The notes below the pieces were generated by a model. That model did no database searches. It worked only from the letters and a program-made list of their open reading frames with translations, and had not been told where the DNA came from. The translations under genes and the position numbers were made by a program. A stretch of 64,000 bases of DNA from Allobosea sp. 47.2.35 (lineage in GTDB: Bacteria; Pseudomonadota; Alphaproteobacteria; Rhizobiales; Beijerinckiaceae), in assembly GCF_024655635.1 (NCBI RefSeq), contig NZ_JANLGI010000003.1, positions 1 to 64,000 on the forward strand, in the 5' to 3' direction. Positions 1 through 8,312 of this stretch are shown here, piece after piece; the first letter of the stretch is position 1, and every line of letters starts with the position of its first letter.

Positions 1-153
1 GGCGCGGCGCCGGGCATCATGGCTCGGCCGCTTGCCGCGCGGAGCGCCGGCCGATGGCGGCTTGCCGCCACGAGGAGAGTTGCCCCTGCCCTTGCCGCCC
101 ACACCCTTGCCGCCAGCGCCCTTGCTGCCGGGGCCTTTGCCGCCCGTCTTCAT
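1..153 (-). CDS. Start of a Gly/Lys-rich basic protein, possibly an RluA-family pseudouridine synthase (partial)
   Basis: This is an open frame of 51 codons running off the left edge. Its ATG (153..151) overlaps the crcB stop codon in an ATGA arrangement, which suggests translational coupling. The visible residues are almost all Gly, Lys, Pro, Ser and Arg (it begins MKTGGKGPGSKG), a low-complexity basic tail that could bind RNA. In related Rhizobiales an RluC-type 23S rRNA pseudouridine synthase with a disordered basic N-terminus often follows crcB. That neighbourhood is the only basis for the proposed function, because no catalytic domain lies inside the window. Confidence 0.4.
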   Translation of the reverse strand, partial: MKTGGKGPGSKGAGGKGVGGKGRGNSPRGGKPPSAGAPRGKRPSHDARRRA

Positions 154-533
154 GACATGCTCCGCATAACAGCAAGGCCACCGACCAGCGCCGCCAGCGA
201 CAGCACGACCGAGCCGATCACATAGGTGGCAGCCAGCATCGCCTCACCCCGCTCCCAGAGCAGGACGGCATCGAGCGAGAAGGCCGAAAAGGTGGTGAAG
301 CCACCAAGAATTCCGGTCGCCAGGAAGAGACGCAGGTCCTGCGGCACGCCTTCGCCGGCGCGGAAGGCGAACCAGCCGGCGACCAGCCCCATCAGCGCCG
401 AGCCGATGACGTTGATGGCCAGGGTACCATAGGGAAAGCCCATGCCGAACCAGCGCGGCGACACCACGTTGATGCCGTGGCGCAGGGCGCCGCCGATGCC
501 GGCGCCTACAAAAACGAAAACGGTGGAGATCAT
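150..533 (-). CDS. crcB: CrcB/Fluc fluoride ion channel
   Basis: A 127-residue inner-membrane protein of the Fluc family, which exports toxic cytoplasmic fluoride as a dual-topology dimer. It has four hydrophobic segments and the family motifs: GALRH near the N-terminus, an Asn-rich INVIGS segment, and GGFTTFSAFSLD, which contains the phenylalanine/threonine pore signature. An in-frame extension of 24 codons exists upstream (to 605), but the chosen Met begins the first membrane segment as in other family members. Its stop overlaps the start of the next gene by 4 bp. I saw no fluoride riboswitch in the short upstream gap. Confidence 0.9.
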   Translation of the reverse strand: MISTVFVFVGAGIGGALRHGINVVSPRWFGMGFPYGTLAINVIGSALMGLVAGWFAFRAGEGVPQDLRLFLATGILGGFTTFSAFSLDAVLLWERGEAMLAATYVIGSVVLSLAALVGGLAVMRSMS

Positions 534-650
534 CGCTGTGGAATAGAGCGCCATGCGGTCCCGCACAAACGAAATCCGCGACCTCGCATTGCCCCGACGA
601 TGCACGCGCGGCCATGGGGTAAGGTCATATTGGCAGTGGAGCCGCAGAGC

Positions 651-1286
651 TCACTGCGCCGCTTCGGTGCCATAGCCCCGCAGGAAGGCATCGACCGCAG
701 CCTCGGCATAGCGGGCAAGCTCGGCCGGGTCGGTCTCGCAATTGCCGCTGAACATCGCACGGTTCAGCGGTATCCAGAGCACCAGGCCGGCGAAATGATC
801 GGCGGCGAGCAGAGGATCGTCCATCCGCAGCCGGCCATTGGCGACATAGCGCTGGAAGGCGCCCGCCAGCGTCTGGAGCACCCGTCCGAAGCCACGGGCG
901 AACCAGTCGCGTCCGACTTCGGGAAAACGCTCGGCATTGGCGATCACCAGGCGCCGCAGGCGCAGCAGATCGGGCTGTGTCAGCGCCGTCAGGAACTTGC
1001 CCGCCAGTAGGCCGAGCCCTTCCCTCGGATCGTCGGATGCGGACAGCGCGTCGGCCACCAGCCGTAGCAACGCATCGATATCGTCGATCGTCGCCGCGAC
1101 GATCGCGGCATAGAGCTGCTCCTTGTCGGCGAAGTAGCGATAGAGCGTCGGCTTGGACACGCCGGCCAGCGCCGCCACCTCGTCCATCGTCGTGCCGTCA
1201 TAGCCCTTGCTCAGGAACAGGCTCGTCGCCGCCTCGGTGACGGCGCCGCGCTTGCGTCCGGACCTGTCGAGGGTGACTTGCGACAT
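651..1286 (-). CDS. TetR/AcrR-family transcriptional repressor
   Basis: A 211-residue regulator with a classical N-terminal TetR helix-turn-helix at about residues 13-55, including the typical GVSKPTLYRYFADKEQLY recognition helix and following segment. The C-terminal ligand-binding region has a TetR C-terminal-type pattern with an IPLNRAMF segment. It is divergent from the DUF998 membrane protein gene. The intergenic space carries two palindromes that look like its operators, so it probably represses itself and the divergent gene. The ligand cannot be deduced from sequence. Confidence 0.9.
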   Translation of the reverse strand: MSQVTLDRSGRKRGAVTEAATSLFLSKGYDGTTMDEVAALAGVSKPTLYRYFADKEQLYAAIVAATIDDIDALLRLVADALSASDDPREGLGLLAGKFLTALTQPDLLRLRRLVIANAERFPEVGRDWFARGFGRVLQTLAGAFQRYVANGRLRMDDPLLAADHFAGLVLWIPLNRAMFSGNCETDPAELARYAEAAVDAFLRGYGTEAAQ

Positions 1287-1320
1287 GGCGGCTCTCCTTG
1301 GCGCTTGACAGCGAGAATGA

Positions 1321-1337
1321 AACTACACAGTGTAGTT
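1321..1337. promoter_or_regulatory. TetR operator candidate 1 (perfect palindrome)
   Basis: The sequence AACTACAC, one central base, then GTGTAGTT forms a perfect 17-bp inverted repeat between the divergent tetR and DUF998 genes. Size, symmetry and position match TetR-family operators. Confidence 0.65.
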
Positions 1338-1363
1338 ATACTAAACCGTTCAGTTTCGTTCTA
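1335..1363 (-). promoter_or_regulatory. Candidate tetR promoter
   Basis: On the minus strand a TAGAAC hexamer (1358-1363) and a TATAAC hexamer (1335-1340) are 17 bp apart, about 50 bp upstream of the tetR start. Both operator-like palindromes overlap this promoter, which would suit autorepression. Confidence 0.35.
1340..1354. promoter_or_regulatory. TetR operator candidate 2 (imperfect palindrome)
   Basis: ACTAAAC, one central base, then GTTCAGT: a 15-bp inverted repeat with one mismatched pair. Its half sites resemble those of the 1321-1337 palindrome (ACTACAC/GTGTAGT). The centres are 18 bp apart, so two dimers could bind the DNA at this spacing. Confidence 0.45.
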
Positions 1364-1387
1364 ACCTACCCTCTCACGGAGAGCCAG

Positions 1388-2056
1388 ATGAAAACCGCGC
1401 CTTCCCAGCCCGTCACAAGCCGCCTTCTCGCCTGCGGCGTCGCCTCGACCCCGTTTTTCTACGCCGCCGTTGCGGTTCAGCTCGTGCTCAGGCCGCATTA
1501 CGATATCCGGACCCAGCCGCTCAGCTTCCTCGCAATCGGCGAATTCGGCTGGATCCAGGTCGCCAACTTCCTGGTGGCGGGAGCCCTGGCGCTTGCCGGC
1601 GCGGTCGGGCTGCGCCGGGCATTGCGCGGCCAGCGCGGCGGCGCATCCGGTCCCATCCTCGCCGGCCTCTACGGCATCGGCATGATCGGCGCCGGCCTGT
1701 TCGGTCCCGATCCGCTGCCTGTGCCGGGCCAGGCGCCGCAGATGAGCGTCACCGGCGCCTTTCATATGGTGGCGTTCCTGCTCTCGTTCCTGTCGCTGAT
1801 CGCGGCCTGTTTCGTCTTCGCCCGGCGATTCGGTTCGGTCGGCAAGCGAGGCTGGGCGATCTACAGCATCGTCACGGCATTGCTCGCCCCGGCCCTCGTC
1901 GCGGCCGGCATGGCCACTCCGTCATGGGCCGGCGTGATCGTCGGTGGCGCCGGCATCGTTCTCTTCGGCTGGCTGTCTCTCGTCGCCTTCGAGATCCGCT
2001 CGGAAGGCTCTGCCTCACCTGCGCGTCTTGCGCCGCGCGCTCCCGTGGCGGCATGA
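1388..2056 (+). CDS. DUF998-family integral membrane protein
   Basis: A 222-residue protein with about six hydrophobic segments and the N-terminal pattern of DUF998 proteins: a first membrane helix followed by a DIRTQPLSFLAIGEFGWIQVAN segment. The function of the family is not established. The ATG at 1388 is preceded by a GGAG ribosome-binding site at about 1379-1382; the longer open frame from 1298 would run through the operator region, so it was not used. It is divergent from a TetR regulator and probably controlled by it. A role in stress response or efflux is only an inference from that pairing. Confidence 0.8.
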   Translation: MKTAPSQPVTSRLLACGVASTPFFYAAVAVQLVLRPHYDIRTQPLSFLAIGEFGWIQVANFLVAGALALAGAVGLRRALRGQRGGASGPILAGLYGIGMIGAGLFGPDPLPVPGQAPQMSVTGAFHMVAFLLSFLSLIAACFVFARRFGSVGKRGWAIYSIVTALLAPALVAAGMATPSWAGVIVGGAGIVLFGWLSLVAFEIRSEGSASPARLAPRAPVAA

Positions 2057-2219
2057 CGCAACCCTGATCCGCCCGCAGCGCTCGCAAAAGCCTGCGCAGC
2101 GGATGACATCGCTGTGGAACAGGGCGCAGCCTTCATCCGTATTGACGAAATCCGCCGCAATTGGCTGCGCTTCTGCCGCCGCCTCGCATCCACTATCGCG
2201 AGGCGGCCGAGGCGACAGC

Positions 2220-2588
2220 ATGATCAGACGGAATGGACCTTCGACCCCGACGCGCCGGCCGCTGCTTCACGCCGCGGCCGCGCTTGTATTTCTGGGTATA
2301 GGCAGCGGGTTCGCGGGGGCGCAGCAGCCCCCTGCCCCGGATTGGCCGACGGAAAAATGCAACCGCTACAAAAAGGCTTACGAGCAGGCCTTGAATCGGC
2401 AAGGCAAGAAGGGAATCGGGCCGGAGTTCCTCGCCAGCCACGATGCCTTCCTCGCCGCGAACTGCCAGGCGCGCGCCGAAGTCTGCGCCCGCAGCAAGGA
2501 GGAGCTCGACCTCGCCAACCGGCTCGTCCTGATGGCGATGAACAGCGGAATGTCCGGCACCTTCCTGCCGTTCAACTGCCGCAGTTGA
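2220..2588 (+). CDS. Small exported cysteine-containing hypothetical protein
   Basis: A 122-residue protein with an N-terminal signal peptide: basic residues, then a hydrophobic stretch ending in GFAGA, with likely cleavage before QQPPAP. The mature part of about 88 residues is rich in charged residues and has four cysteines spaced to form two disulfides, which suits a periplasmic location. I do not recognise the family. It follows the DUF998 gene by about 160 bp on the same strand and is convergent with the small membrane gene at 2595. Confidence 0.65.
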   Translation: MIRRNGPSTPTRRPLLHAAAALVFLGIGSGFAGAQQPPAPDWPTEKCNRYKKAYEQALNRQGKKGIGPEFLASHDAFLAANCQARAEVCARSKEELDLANRLVLMAMNSGMSGTFLPFNCRS

Positions 2589-2594
2589 GAGCAC

Positions 2595-2774
2595 TCAAGG
2601 CTGTCGGCGCCGCCGCAGCCAGGGATGCACATAGAGCTCGAAGGCGATGGTCAGCACGATGAAGACCAGCGCGATGGCGAAGGCGACGACCCAATAGGAG
2701 ACATCGTCCTTCGAGACGAACCAGCCCGCGATCACCGAGGGCACGATCAGGAACAGGCGCGCGAACAAGAACAT
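2595..2774 (-). CDS. Small two-helix membrane protein
   Basis: A 59-residue protein made of two hydrophobic helices and a basic C-terminal tail (WLRRRRQP), so a small inner-membrane protein. Its ATG lies 2 bp after the rarA stop codon, which indicates cotranscription and probably coupled translation with rarA. The function is unknown. The open frame extends 12 codons upstream into rarA, but the start at 2774 gives a membrane helix directly at the N-terminus. Confidence 0.6.
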   Translation of the reverse strand: MFLFARLFLIVPSVIAGWFVSKDDVSYWVVAFAIALVFIVLTIAFELYVHPWLRRRRQP

Positions 2775-2776
2775 CC

Positions 2777-4084
2777 CTACTCTCCCCGCTCCTGCCGCAG
2801 CCGTTCCCAATAATCCAGCCGCTTGCGGATCTCGCGTTCGAAGCCGCGTTCCGGCGGGTCATAGAAGCGCTGCCGGCCGAGCGCATCCGGCCAGTAGTTC
2901 TGCCCGGAGAAGGCATCGGGCTGATCGTGATCATAGGCGTAGTTGGCGCCATAGCCCTCCTCGCGCATCAGCTTGGTTGGCGCGTTGAGGATGGTCTTGG
3001 GCGGCGTCAGGGATCCCCGCTCCTTTGCCACCCGCACAGCCGCCTTGTAGGCGGTATAGGCCGCGTTCGATTTCGGCGCGGTCGCCAGGTAGATCACGCA
3101 ATTGGCCAGCGCGAGCTCGCCCTCCGGCGTGCCGAGCTGTTCATAGGTCTGCGCCGCCGCGCGGGCATGCAGCAGCGCCTGCGGATCGGCCAGCCCGATA
3201 TCCTCCACCGCCATCCGCACCAGCCGCCGCGCCAGGAAGCGCGGGTCCTCGCCGGCATCGAGCATGCGCGCGAAATAGTAGAGCGCCGCGTCCGGATCGG
3301 AGCCGCGGATCGTCTTGTGCAGGGCGGAGATCAGGTTGTAGTGGCCGTCCTGCGCCTTGTCGTAGATCGGCGCGCGCCGCTGGATGACATCGGAGAGTCC
3401 GTGCTCGTCGAGGGTTTCGCCGGGCTTCGCCGCCCGCCAGATCTCCTCGGCCAGCGTCAGCACGGCGCGCCCGTCGCCATCGGCGAAACGCGCCAGCGCC
3501 AATCGCGCCTCCGGCGTCAGGGGCAGTTCACGCCCCTCCAGCACTTCGGCCCGGCCGAGCAGGAAGAGCAGCGAACCCTCGTCCAGCGACTTGAAGGTCA
3601 GCACCCGCGCCCGCGAGAGCAGCGCCGCATTGAGCGCGAAGGACGGGTTTTCGGTCGTCGCCCCGATCAGCGTGATCGTGCCGTCTTCCATGACGGGCAG
3701 GAAGGCGTCGAGCTGGGCGCGGTTGAAGCGATGGATCTCGTCGACGAAGAGCAGCGTGCCCCGGCCGCCCAGCCTTCGCCCGCGCGCCGCCTCGAACACC
3801 TTCTTGAGATCGGCGACGCCGGAGAAGATCGCGCTGATCTGCTCGAAACCGAGATCGACGAGCCCCGCCAGCAGCCGCGCCACCGTCGTCTTGCCGGTGC
3901 CGGGCGGGCCCCAGAAGATCAGGCTGCCGACCGTGCCGGAGGCGACAAGCCGCGTCAGCGCGCCGTCGGGCCCAGTCAGGTGCTCTTGCCCGGCGACCTC
4001 GGCCAGCGTCGTCGGCCGCAAGCGGTCGGCAAGGGGCCGCGGGCCGGACTTGTCCAGCCCCGAGGCTGCGAACAGGTCGCTCAC
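2777..4084 (-). CDS. rarA: RarA/MgsA replication-associated recombination ATPase
   Basis: A 435-residue AAA+ ATPase of the RarA (MgsA/WRNIP1) family, related to clamp loaders and acting at stalled replication forks. The Walker A GPPGTGKT is at residues 59-66 and Walker B LLFVDEIHRF at 111-120. An ATTENPSF sensor 1 segment follows, then the family-specific C-terminal region with RRLVRMAVEDIGLADP and the GYGANYAYDHDQPDAFSGQ tail. Length and motifs are normal. Its start overlaps the end of the upstream protease gene by 4 bp, so the two are translationally coupled. Confidence 0.96.
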   Translation of the reverse strand: MSDLFAASGLDKSGPRPLADRLRPTTLAEVAGQEHLTGPDGALTRLVASGTVGSLIFWGPPGTGKTTVARLLAGLVDLGFEQISAIFSGVADLKKVFEAARGRRLGGRGTLLFVDEIHRFNRAQLDAFLPVMEDGTITLIGATTENPSFALNAALLSRARVLTFKSLDEGSLLFLLGRAEVLEGRELPLTPEARLALARFADGDGRAVLTLAEEIWRAAKPGETLDEHGLSDVIQRRAPIYDKAQDGHYNLISALHKTIRGSDPDAALYYFARMLDAGEDPRFLARRLVRMAVEDIGLADPQALLHARAAAQTYEQLGTPEGELALANCVIYLATAPKSNAAYTAYKAAVRVAKERGSLTPPKTILNAPTKLMREEGYGANYAYDHDQPDAFSGQNYWPDALGRQRFYDPPERGFEREIRKRLDYWERLRQERGE

Positions 4085-5523
4085 CCCGGGAAGACCGAGG
4101 TGATCGTCTGGCCGTTGCGGATGATCGTCACCTCCCAGGCGCGCTTGCGATCCTTGAGGATCGCCTCGACCTCGCGGGAATTGGTCATCTGCTCGCCGTT
4201 CAGCGCCTTGATCATGTCGCCTTTCAGGAAGCCGACATTGGCGGCCGTGCTGCCCTCCTCGACCTCGCTGACGACGACGCCCTCGTTGCCGGTATCGACA
4301 GAAAGCTCCTCGGCCAACGCCGGCGACATGTTCCCGACGGTCAGGCCGGCCAGTGGCGAGCGGCTGGTCAGCTTCACCATGTCACGCGGCCGTGTCTCGG
4401 GCGCGGCGACGAGCTTCACCGGGATCGAGATGCGCTTGCCCGCGCGCAGGACGGTGAGCATCGTCGTGCCGCTGATCGGCCGGGTGGCGAAGCGGTAGCC
4501 GAAGGATTCGGGATCATCGACCGCGAAACCATCGACCGAGAGGATGACGTCCGAGCGCTTCAGGCCGGCCTGGTCCGCGGGGCCTTTCTCGACCACGCTG
4601 GCGACGACGGAGCCAGCCGGCCGGTCGAGCCCGAGCCCATCCGCGACATCGGCCGTCAGAACCTGTAGCCGCGCCCCGAACCAGGGGCGCTTCACCGTCT
4701 TGGCGCCGCTCCTGGCGCTCTCGACGACAAGGCGCACCATCGCCGAGGGAATGGCGAAGCCGATGCCGACGCTGCCGCCGGTGCGCGAATAGATCGCGGT
4801 GTTGATGCCGACGACACGGCCCTTCATGTCGATCAGCGCGCCGCCCGAATTGCCGGGATTGATCGCCGCGTCGGTCTGGATGAAGGACTGCGCGTCGCCG
4901 ACACCGATCTGCGTGCGCGCCAGCGCCGAGACGATGCCCTGCGTCACCGTCTGGCCGACGCCGAAGGGATTGCCCATGGCGAGCACGATGTCGCCGACCT
5001 GGAGCTCGTCGGTATCGGCGAGCTCGATCGCGGTCAGGTTCTTGGCATCGGCGAGCTTGAGCACGGCGAGATCGGTGCGCGGATCGCGCAGCAGGATCGT
5101 GGCCTCGACCTCGCGCTTGTCGGCGAAGGCGACCTTCACCTCGCTCATGTTCTCGATGACGTGGTTGTTCGTGACCACGAGCCCGCCGCCGGCATCGACG
5201 ATGACGCCGGAGCCGAGCGAGCGCTGCACCCGCTCGCGCGGCACGCCGAATCCGCCATCCCCGAAGAAGCGGCGGAAGAACGGATCGTCCATGAACGGGT
5301 TCTGCGGGCGCTTCTCGACGCGCGCGCCATAGACGTTCACGACCGCGGCCTGCGTCTGCTTGACCAGGGGCGCGAAGGAGAGCGTCACCTGCTCGCGCGT
5401 CTCGGGCACCTGGCGCTGCTGGGCGATAGCCGGCAGCGTCGCAGTGCCGACCAGCAGCGCACCCGCAAGGGACGCCATCGCCAGGGTCTTCCGGTATGCT
5501 GCGGGGCGGTTGATCATGCTCAT
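4081..5523 (-). CDS. Do/DegP-family periplasmic serine endoprotease
   Basis: A 480-residue HtrA-type protease. The signal peptide ends near residue 34 (LPAIA before QQ). The trypsin-like domain contains the full catalytic triad: His121 in TNNHVIE, Asp151 in RTDLAVLK and Ser226 in NPGNSGGAL. Two PDZ domains follow, at about 270-365 and 385-475. It degrades or refolds damaged envelope proteins. It is the first gene of a run with rarA and the small membrane gene, separated from rplQ by the oppositely oriented BLUF gene. I cannot assign it to degP versus degQ, so no symbol is given. Confidence 0.95.
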   Translation of the reverse strand: MSMINRPAAYRKTLAMASLAGALLVGTATLPAIAQQRQVPETREQVTLSFAPLVKQTQAAVVNVYGARVEKRPQNPFMDDPFFRRFFGDGGFGVPRERVQRSLGSGVIVDAGGGLVVTNNHVIENMSEVKVAFADKREVEATILLRDPRTDLAVLKLADAKNLTAIELADTDELQVGDIVLAMGNPFGVGQTVTQGIVSALARTQIGVGDAQSFIQTDAAINPGNSGGALIDMKGRVVGINTAIYSRTGGSVGIGFAIPSAMVRLVVESARSGAKTVKRPWFGARLQVLTADVADGLGLDRPAGSVVASVVEKGPADQAGLKRSDVILSVDGFAVDDPESFGYRFATRPISGTTMLTVLRAGKRISIPVKLVAAPETRPRDMVKLTSRSPLAGLTVGNMSPALAEELSVDTGNEGVVVSEVEEGSTAANVGFLKGDMIKALNGEQMTNSREVEAILKDRKRAWEVTIIRNGQTITSVFPG

Positions 5524-5665
5524 CCTCGTTCAGAAACAAAAAGGCGCCGGCACGGAGTTTTCCGTTCAGGCGTGACACCCGCTATACCCATGCAAAGCCC
5601 TGCGGTTCCCGCAGCGGCATCTCCCACCTCGATATGGCCTCTCTAGGCCGGATAGGAAGAGTAGG

Positions 5666-6085
5666 GTGAGCCTGATTCGGCTTGTGTACGCCAGCGAGAG
5701 CCGGCTCGTCGACGCCAATCGCCGCGCGGAACTCGACAGCATCCTGGCGAGCGTCCGCCGCTTCAACGACCAGAACGGCATCACCGGCTTCCTGTTGGCC
5801 ACGGACAACGCTTTCGCGCAGGTCCTGGAAGGATCGCGCGACAGCGTGATGGAAACCTATGGCCGGATCGTGGTGGACCCGCGTCACGCAGGCTTTCGAC
5901 TGCTCGCCGAGAAACCCATCGCCGCCCGCTCCTTCCCCGGCTGGGCGATGGGCGTCGCCGAGCGCGACGAGACGACCAGCTTCATCTTCGGCCTCTATGG
6001 CATCTCGCCTGAAGCCGATCTCCACGCCCAGCCGCTGGAAACCCTCGTCGATCTCGCAGGCGAACTCGCCGGGCGGCCTGCCTGA
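5666..6085 (+). CDS. BLUF-domain blue-light photoreceptor (short type)
   Basis: A 139-residue protein consisting almost entirely of a BLUF (blue light using FAD) domain. The residues that bind and sense flavin are present: Tyr8 in LVYAS, Asn34, Gln52 in FAQVLEG, plus Trp93 and Met95 in GWAMG. It starts at GTG with an AGGAAGA ribosome-binding site just upstream. No output domain is attached, so the signal must pass to a separate partner protein. It sits on the opposite strand between rplQ and the Do protease, sharing a bidirectional terminator with rplQ. Confidence 0.93.
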   Translation: MSLIRLVYASESRLVDANRRAELDSILASVRRFNDQNGITGFLLATDNAFAQVLEGSRDSVMETYGRIVVDPRHAGFRLLAEKPIAARSFPGWAMGVAERDETTSFIFGLYGISPEADLHAQPLETLVDLAGELAGRPA

Positions 6086-6114
6086 GGCGACACCCGCCAC
6101 CATCCAGTCAAAGA

Positions 6115-6142
6115 AAAAGGCGGCCCGCGAAGGCCGCCTTTT
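6115..6142. terminator. Bidirectional intrinsic terminator between the BLUF gene and rplQ
   Basis: A perfect 11-bp stem (AAAAGGCGGCC and its complement) with a 6-nt loop. A T-rich tract follows on the minus strand (TTTTTCTTTG) and TTTT on the plus strand. It lies 30 bp after the BLUF stop and 23 bp after the rplQ stop. Confidence 0.9.
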
Positions 6143-6165
6143 CCAATTCAGTCGGATGAAGCCGA

Positions 6166-6582
6166 TCAGGCGGCTTCGTCTTCCGCCGTGAAGACCGGGC
6201 CGGAATCCTTGCCCTTGGCGTCGACATCGCGATCGACGAACTCGATGATCGCCATCGGGGCGTTGTCGCCGAAGCGGAAACCCGCCTTCATGATGCGGAG
6301 ATAGCCGCCGTTGCGCTCCTTGTAGCGCGGGCCGAGGACCGCGAAGAGCTTACCGACCAGCTCGACATCCTTGATCTGCGCGATCGCCTGACGGCGGGCG
6401 TGCAGGTCGCCGCGCTTGCCCAGCGTGATGAGCTTCTCGACGACCGGACGCAGGTCCTTGGCCTTCGGCAGGGTCGTGGTGATCTGCTCGTGCTTGATCA
6501 GGGCCTGGGCCATGTTGGCGAACATCGCCTGGCGATGCTCGGCCGAGCGGTTGAAACGACGACCGCGGAAACCGTGACGCAT
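6166..6582 (-). CDS. rplQ: 50S ribosomal protein L17
   Basis: A 138-residue L17, a protein near the exit-tunnel side of the large subunit. It has the conserved N-terminus [25 protein letters not shown] and the [18 protein letters not shown] segment. It is the last gene of the alpha segment, ending 23 bp before a strong intrinsic terminator. The gap from rpoA (114 bp) contains a T-less stem-loop. The C-terminus ends in an acidic extension (TAEDEAA). Confidence 0.98.
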   Translation of the reverse strand: MRHGFRGRRFNRSAEHRQAMFANMAQALIKHEQITTTLPKAKDLRPVVEKLITLGKRGDLHARRQAIAQIKDVELVGKLFAVLGPRYKERNGGYLRIMKAGFRFGDNAPMAIIEFVDRDVDAKGKDSGPVFTAEDEAA

Positions 6583-6666
6583 TGTTTGGCTCCTTCGTTG
6601 CTTACGGCCGCCGTGCCACGGTACGGCCGTTCGTTATGCTCCGGCTCGGGTAAGCCGGGCGGGATT

Positions 6667-6688
6667 GGCGCGGGATGCCTCCCGCGCC
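6667..6688 (-). other. Stem-loop between rpoA and rplQ
   Basis: A perfect 9-bp stem (GGCGCGGGA and its complement) with a 4-nt loop and no T tract, 9 bp after the rpoA stop codon. It may block 3' exonucleases or pause transcription between the two cistrons. Confidence 0.45.
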
Positions 6689-6696
6689 GTTTGAAC

Positions 6697-7713
6697 TCAG
6701 TAGTGCTCTTCGAAGCGCTTCGCGAGCTCTTCGATGTTCTCCGGCGGCCAGCCCTGGACGTCCATGCCCAGGTGCAGGCCCATGGTCGCCAGCACTTCCT
6801 TGATCTCGTTCAGCGACTTGCGACCGAAGTTCGGGGTGCGCAGCATCTCGCCCTCGGACTTCTGGATGAGGTCGCCGATATAGACGATGTTGTCGTTCTT
6901 GAGGCAGTTGGCCGAGCGGACCGAAAGCTCCAGCTCGTCGACCTTCTTGAGCAGCGCCGGGTTGAAGGGCAGCTGCGGCGCGGTCGAGACGGCCTCTTCC
7001 TTGCGCGGCTCCTCGAAGGTGATGAACACCGCGAGCTGGTCCTGCAGGATGCGGGCGGCGAGCGCCAGCGCGTCCTCGGGGGTGACCGAGCCGTTGGTCT
7101 CGATCGCCAGCGTCAGCGAGTCCTTGTCGAGGTTCTGGCCCTCGCGGGTGTTCTCGACGCGGTAGGAGACCTTCTTGACCGGCGAGTACAGGCTGTCGAC
7201 CGGGATCAGGCCGATCGGCGCGTCCTCGGGACGGTTCTGCTCGGCCGGGACATAGCCCTTGCCGGTGTTGACCGTGAACTCCATGCGGATCTCGGCCCCG
7301 TCGTCCAGCGTGCAGAGCACGAGGTCGGGGTTCAGGATCGAGACGTCGCCGATGGTGTTGATGTCGCCGGCGGTGACGGTGCCCGGGCCGGACTTGCGAA
7401 GCGTCATGCGCTTCGGGCCCTCGCCCTGCATCTTGACCGCGACGGCCTTGATGTTGAGGACGATGTCGGTGACGTCCTCACGGACGCCCGGAATCGAGGA
7501 GAACTCGTGGAGGACGCCGTCGATCTGGACGGCGGTCACGGCCGCGCCCTGGAGCGACGACAGCAGCACGCGACGGAGCGCATTGCCGAGCGTCATGCCG
7601 AAGCCGCGCTCGAGCGGACGCGCAACCACAGTCGCCTGACGCTTCGGGTCGTCTCCGACCTTCACTTCGAGCTTGTTCGGCTTGGAAAGATCCTGCCAGT
7701 TCTTGCTGATCAC
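6697..7713 (-). CDS. rpoA: RNA polymerase alpha subunit
   Basis: A 338-residue alpha subunit. The N-terminal dimerisation domain (about 1-235) includes the family segment [24 protein letters not shown]. The C-terminal domain (about 255-338), with [15 protein letters not shown] and [16 protein letters not shown], contacts UP elements and activators. It nucleates polymerase assembly with the rpoB and rpoC products, also encoded in this window. It lies between rpsK and rplQ, the usual alphaproteobacterial order. Confidence 0.99.
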   Translation of the reverse strand: MISKNWQDLSKPNKLEVKVGDDPKRQATVVARPLERGFGMTLGNALRRVLLSSLQGAAVTAVQIDGVLHEFSSIPGVREDVTDIVLNIKAVAVKMQGEGPKRMTLRKSGPGTVTAGDINTIGDVSILNPDLVLCTLDDGAEIRMEFTVNTGKGYVPAEQNRPEDAPIGLIPVDSLYSPVKKVSYRVENTREGQNLDKDSLTLAIETNGSVTPEDALALAARILQDQLAVFITFEEPRKEEAVSTAPQLPFNPALLKKVDELELSVRSANCLKNDNIVYIGDLIQKSEGEMLRTPNFGRKSLNEIKEVLATMGLHLGMDVQGWPPENIEELAKRFEEHY

Positions 7714-7764
7714 GACCGCACTCCTGGTGCTGAATTCTTCTGGCGGCCACCGCCGCCCCGGACA

Positions 7765-7786
7765 GGCGCCCGCCCCTGCGGGCGCC
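7765..7786 (-). other. Stem-loop between rpsK and rpoA
   Basis: A perfect 9-bp GC-only stem (GGCGCCCGC and its complement) with a 4-nt loop, in the 94-bp rpsK-rpoA gap. It has no T tract, so it is more likely an mRNA-stabilising or pausing structure than a terminator. Confidence 0.45.
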
Positions 7787-7807
7787 TTGGGCTAACCAAG
7801 TCAGGCG

Positions 7808-8197
7808 TCAGACGCGACGGCGCTTGCGCGGACGGCAGCCATTGTGCGGGATCGGCGTCACGTCGCGGATCGAGGTCACGGTGAAGCCCGCGGCCTGGAG
7901 AGCGCGAAGAGCCGACTCGCGGCCCGAACCCGGACCGGTCACCTCGACCTCGAGGGTGCGCATGCCGTGCTCGGCAGCCTTGCGGGCGGCGTCCTCGGCG
8001 GCGACCTGGGCGGCGTAGGGGGTCGACTTGCGCGAGCCCTTGAAGCCCATCGTGCCGGCCGACGACCACGAGATCGTGTTGCCCTGCGCGTCGGTGATGG
8101 TGATCATGGTGTTGTTGAACGAGGCGTTCACATGCGCGACGCCGGAGACGATGTTCTTGCGTTCGCGACGACGGACGCGCTGGGCTTCCTTGGCCAT
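7808..8197 (-). CDS. rpsK: 30S ribosomal protein S11
   Basis: A 129-residue S11 of the small-subunit platform, which contacts the 3' region of 16S rRNA. It has the conserved [22 protein letters not shown] segment and the basic C-terminus [15 protein letters not shown]. The N-terminal basic tail and overall length are normal. It lies between rpsM and rpoA, with stem-loops in both flanking gaps. Confidence 0.98.
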   Translation of the reverse strand: MAKEAQRVRRRERKNIVSGVAHVNASFNNTMITITDAQGNTISWSSAGTMGFKGSRKSTPYAAQVAAEDAARKAAEHGMRTLEVEVTGPGSGRESALRALQAAGFTVTSIRDVTPIPHNGCRPRKRRRV

Positions 8198-8287
8198 ATC
8201 TCTTCTTCCATCCTTCAGGCGCGCCCGTCATGCCAGGCGCTGGGGATGCCGGCGGCCCGTGAGCGGACCGGCCGGCGTATAGACAGC

Positions 8288-8305
8288 GGGCCGGATTACC
8301 GGCCC
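8288..8305 (-). other. Stem-loop between rpsM and rpsK
   Basis: A perfect 7-bp GC stem (GGGCCGG and its complement) with an ATTA-type loop, 7 bp after the rpsM stop codon. It has no T tract. Confidence 0.4.
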
Positions 8306-8312
8306 ACCGAAA

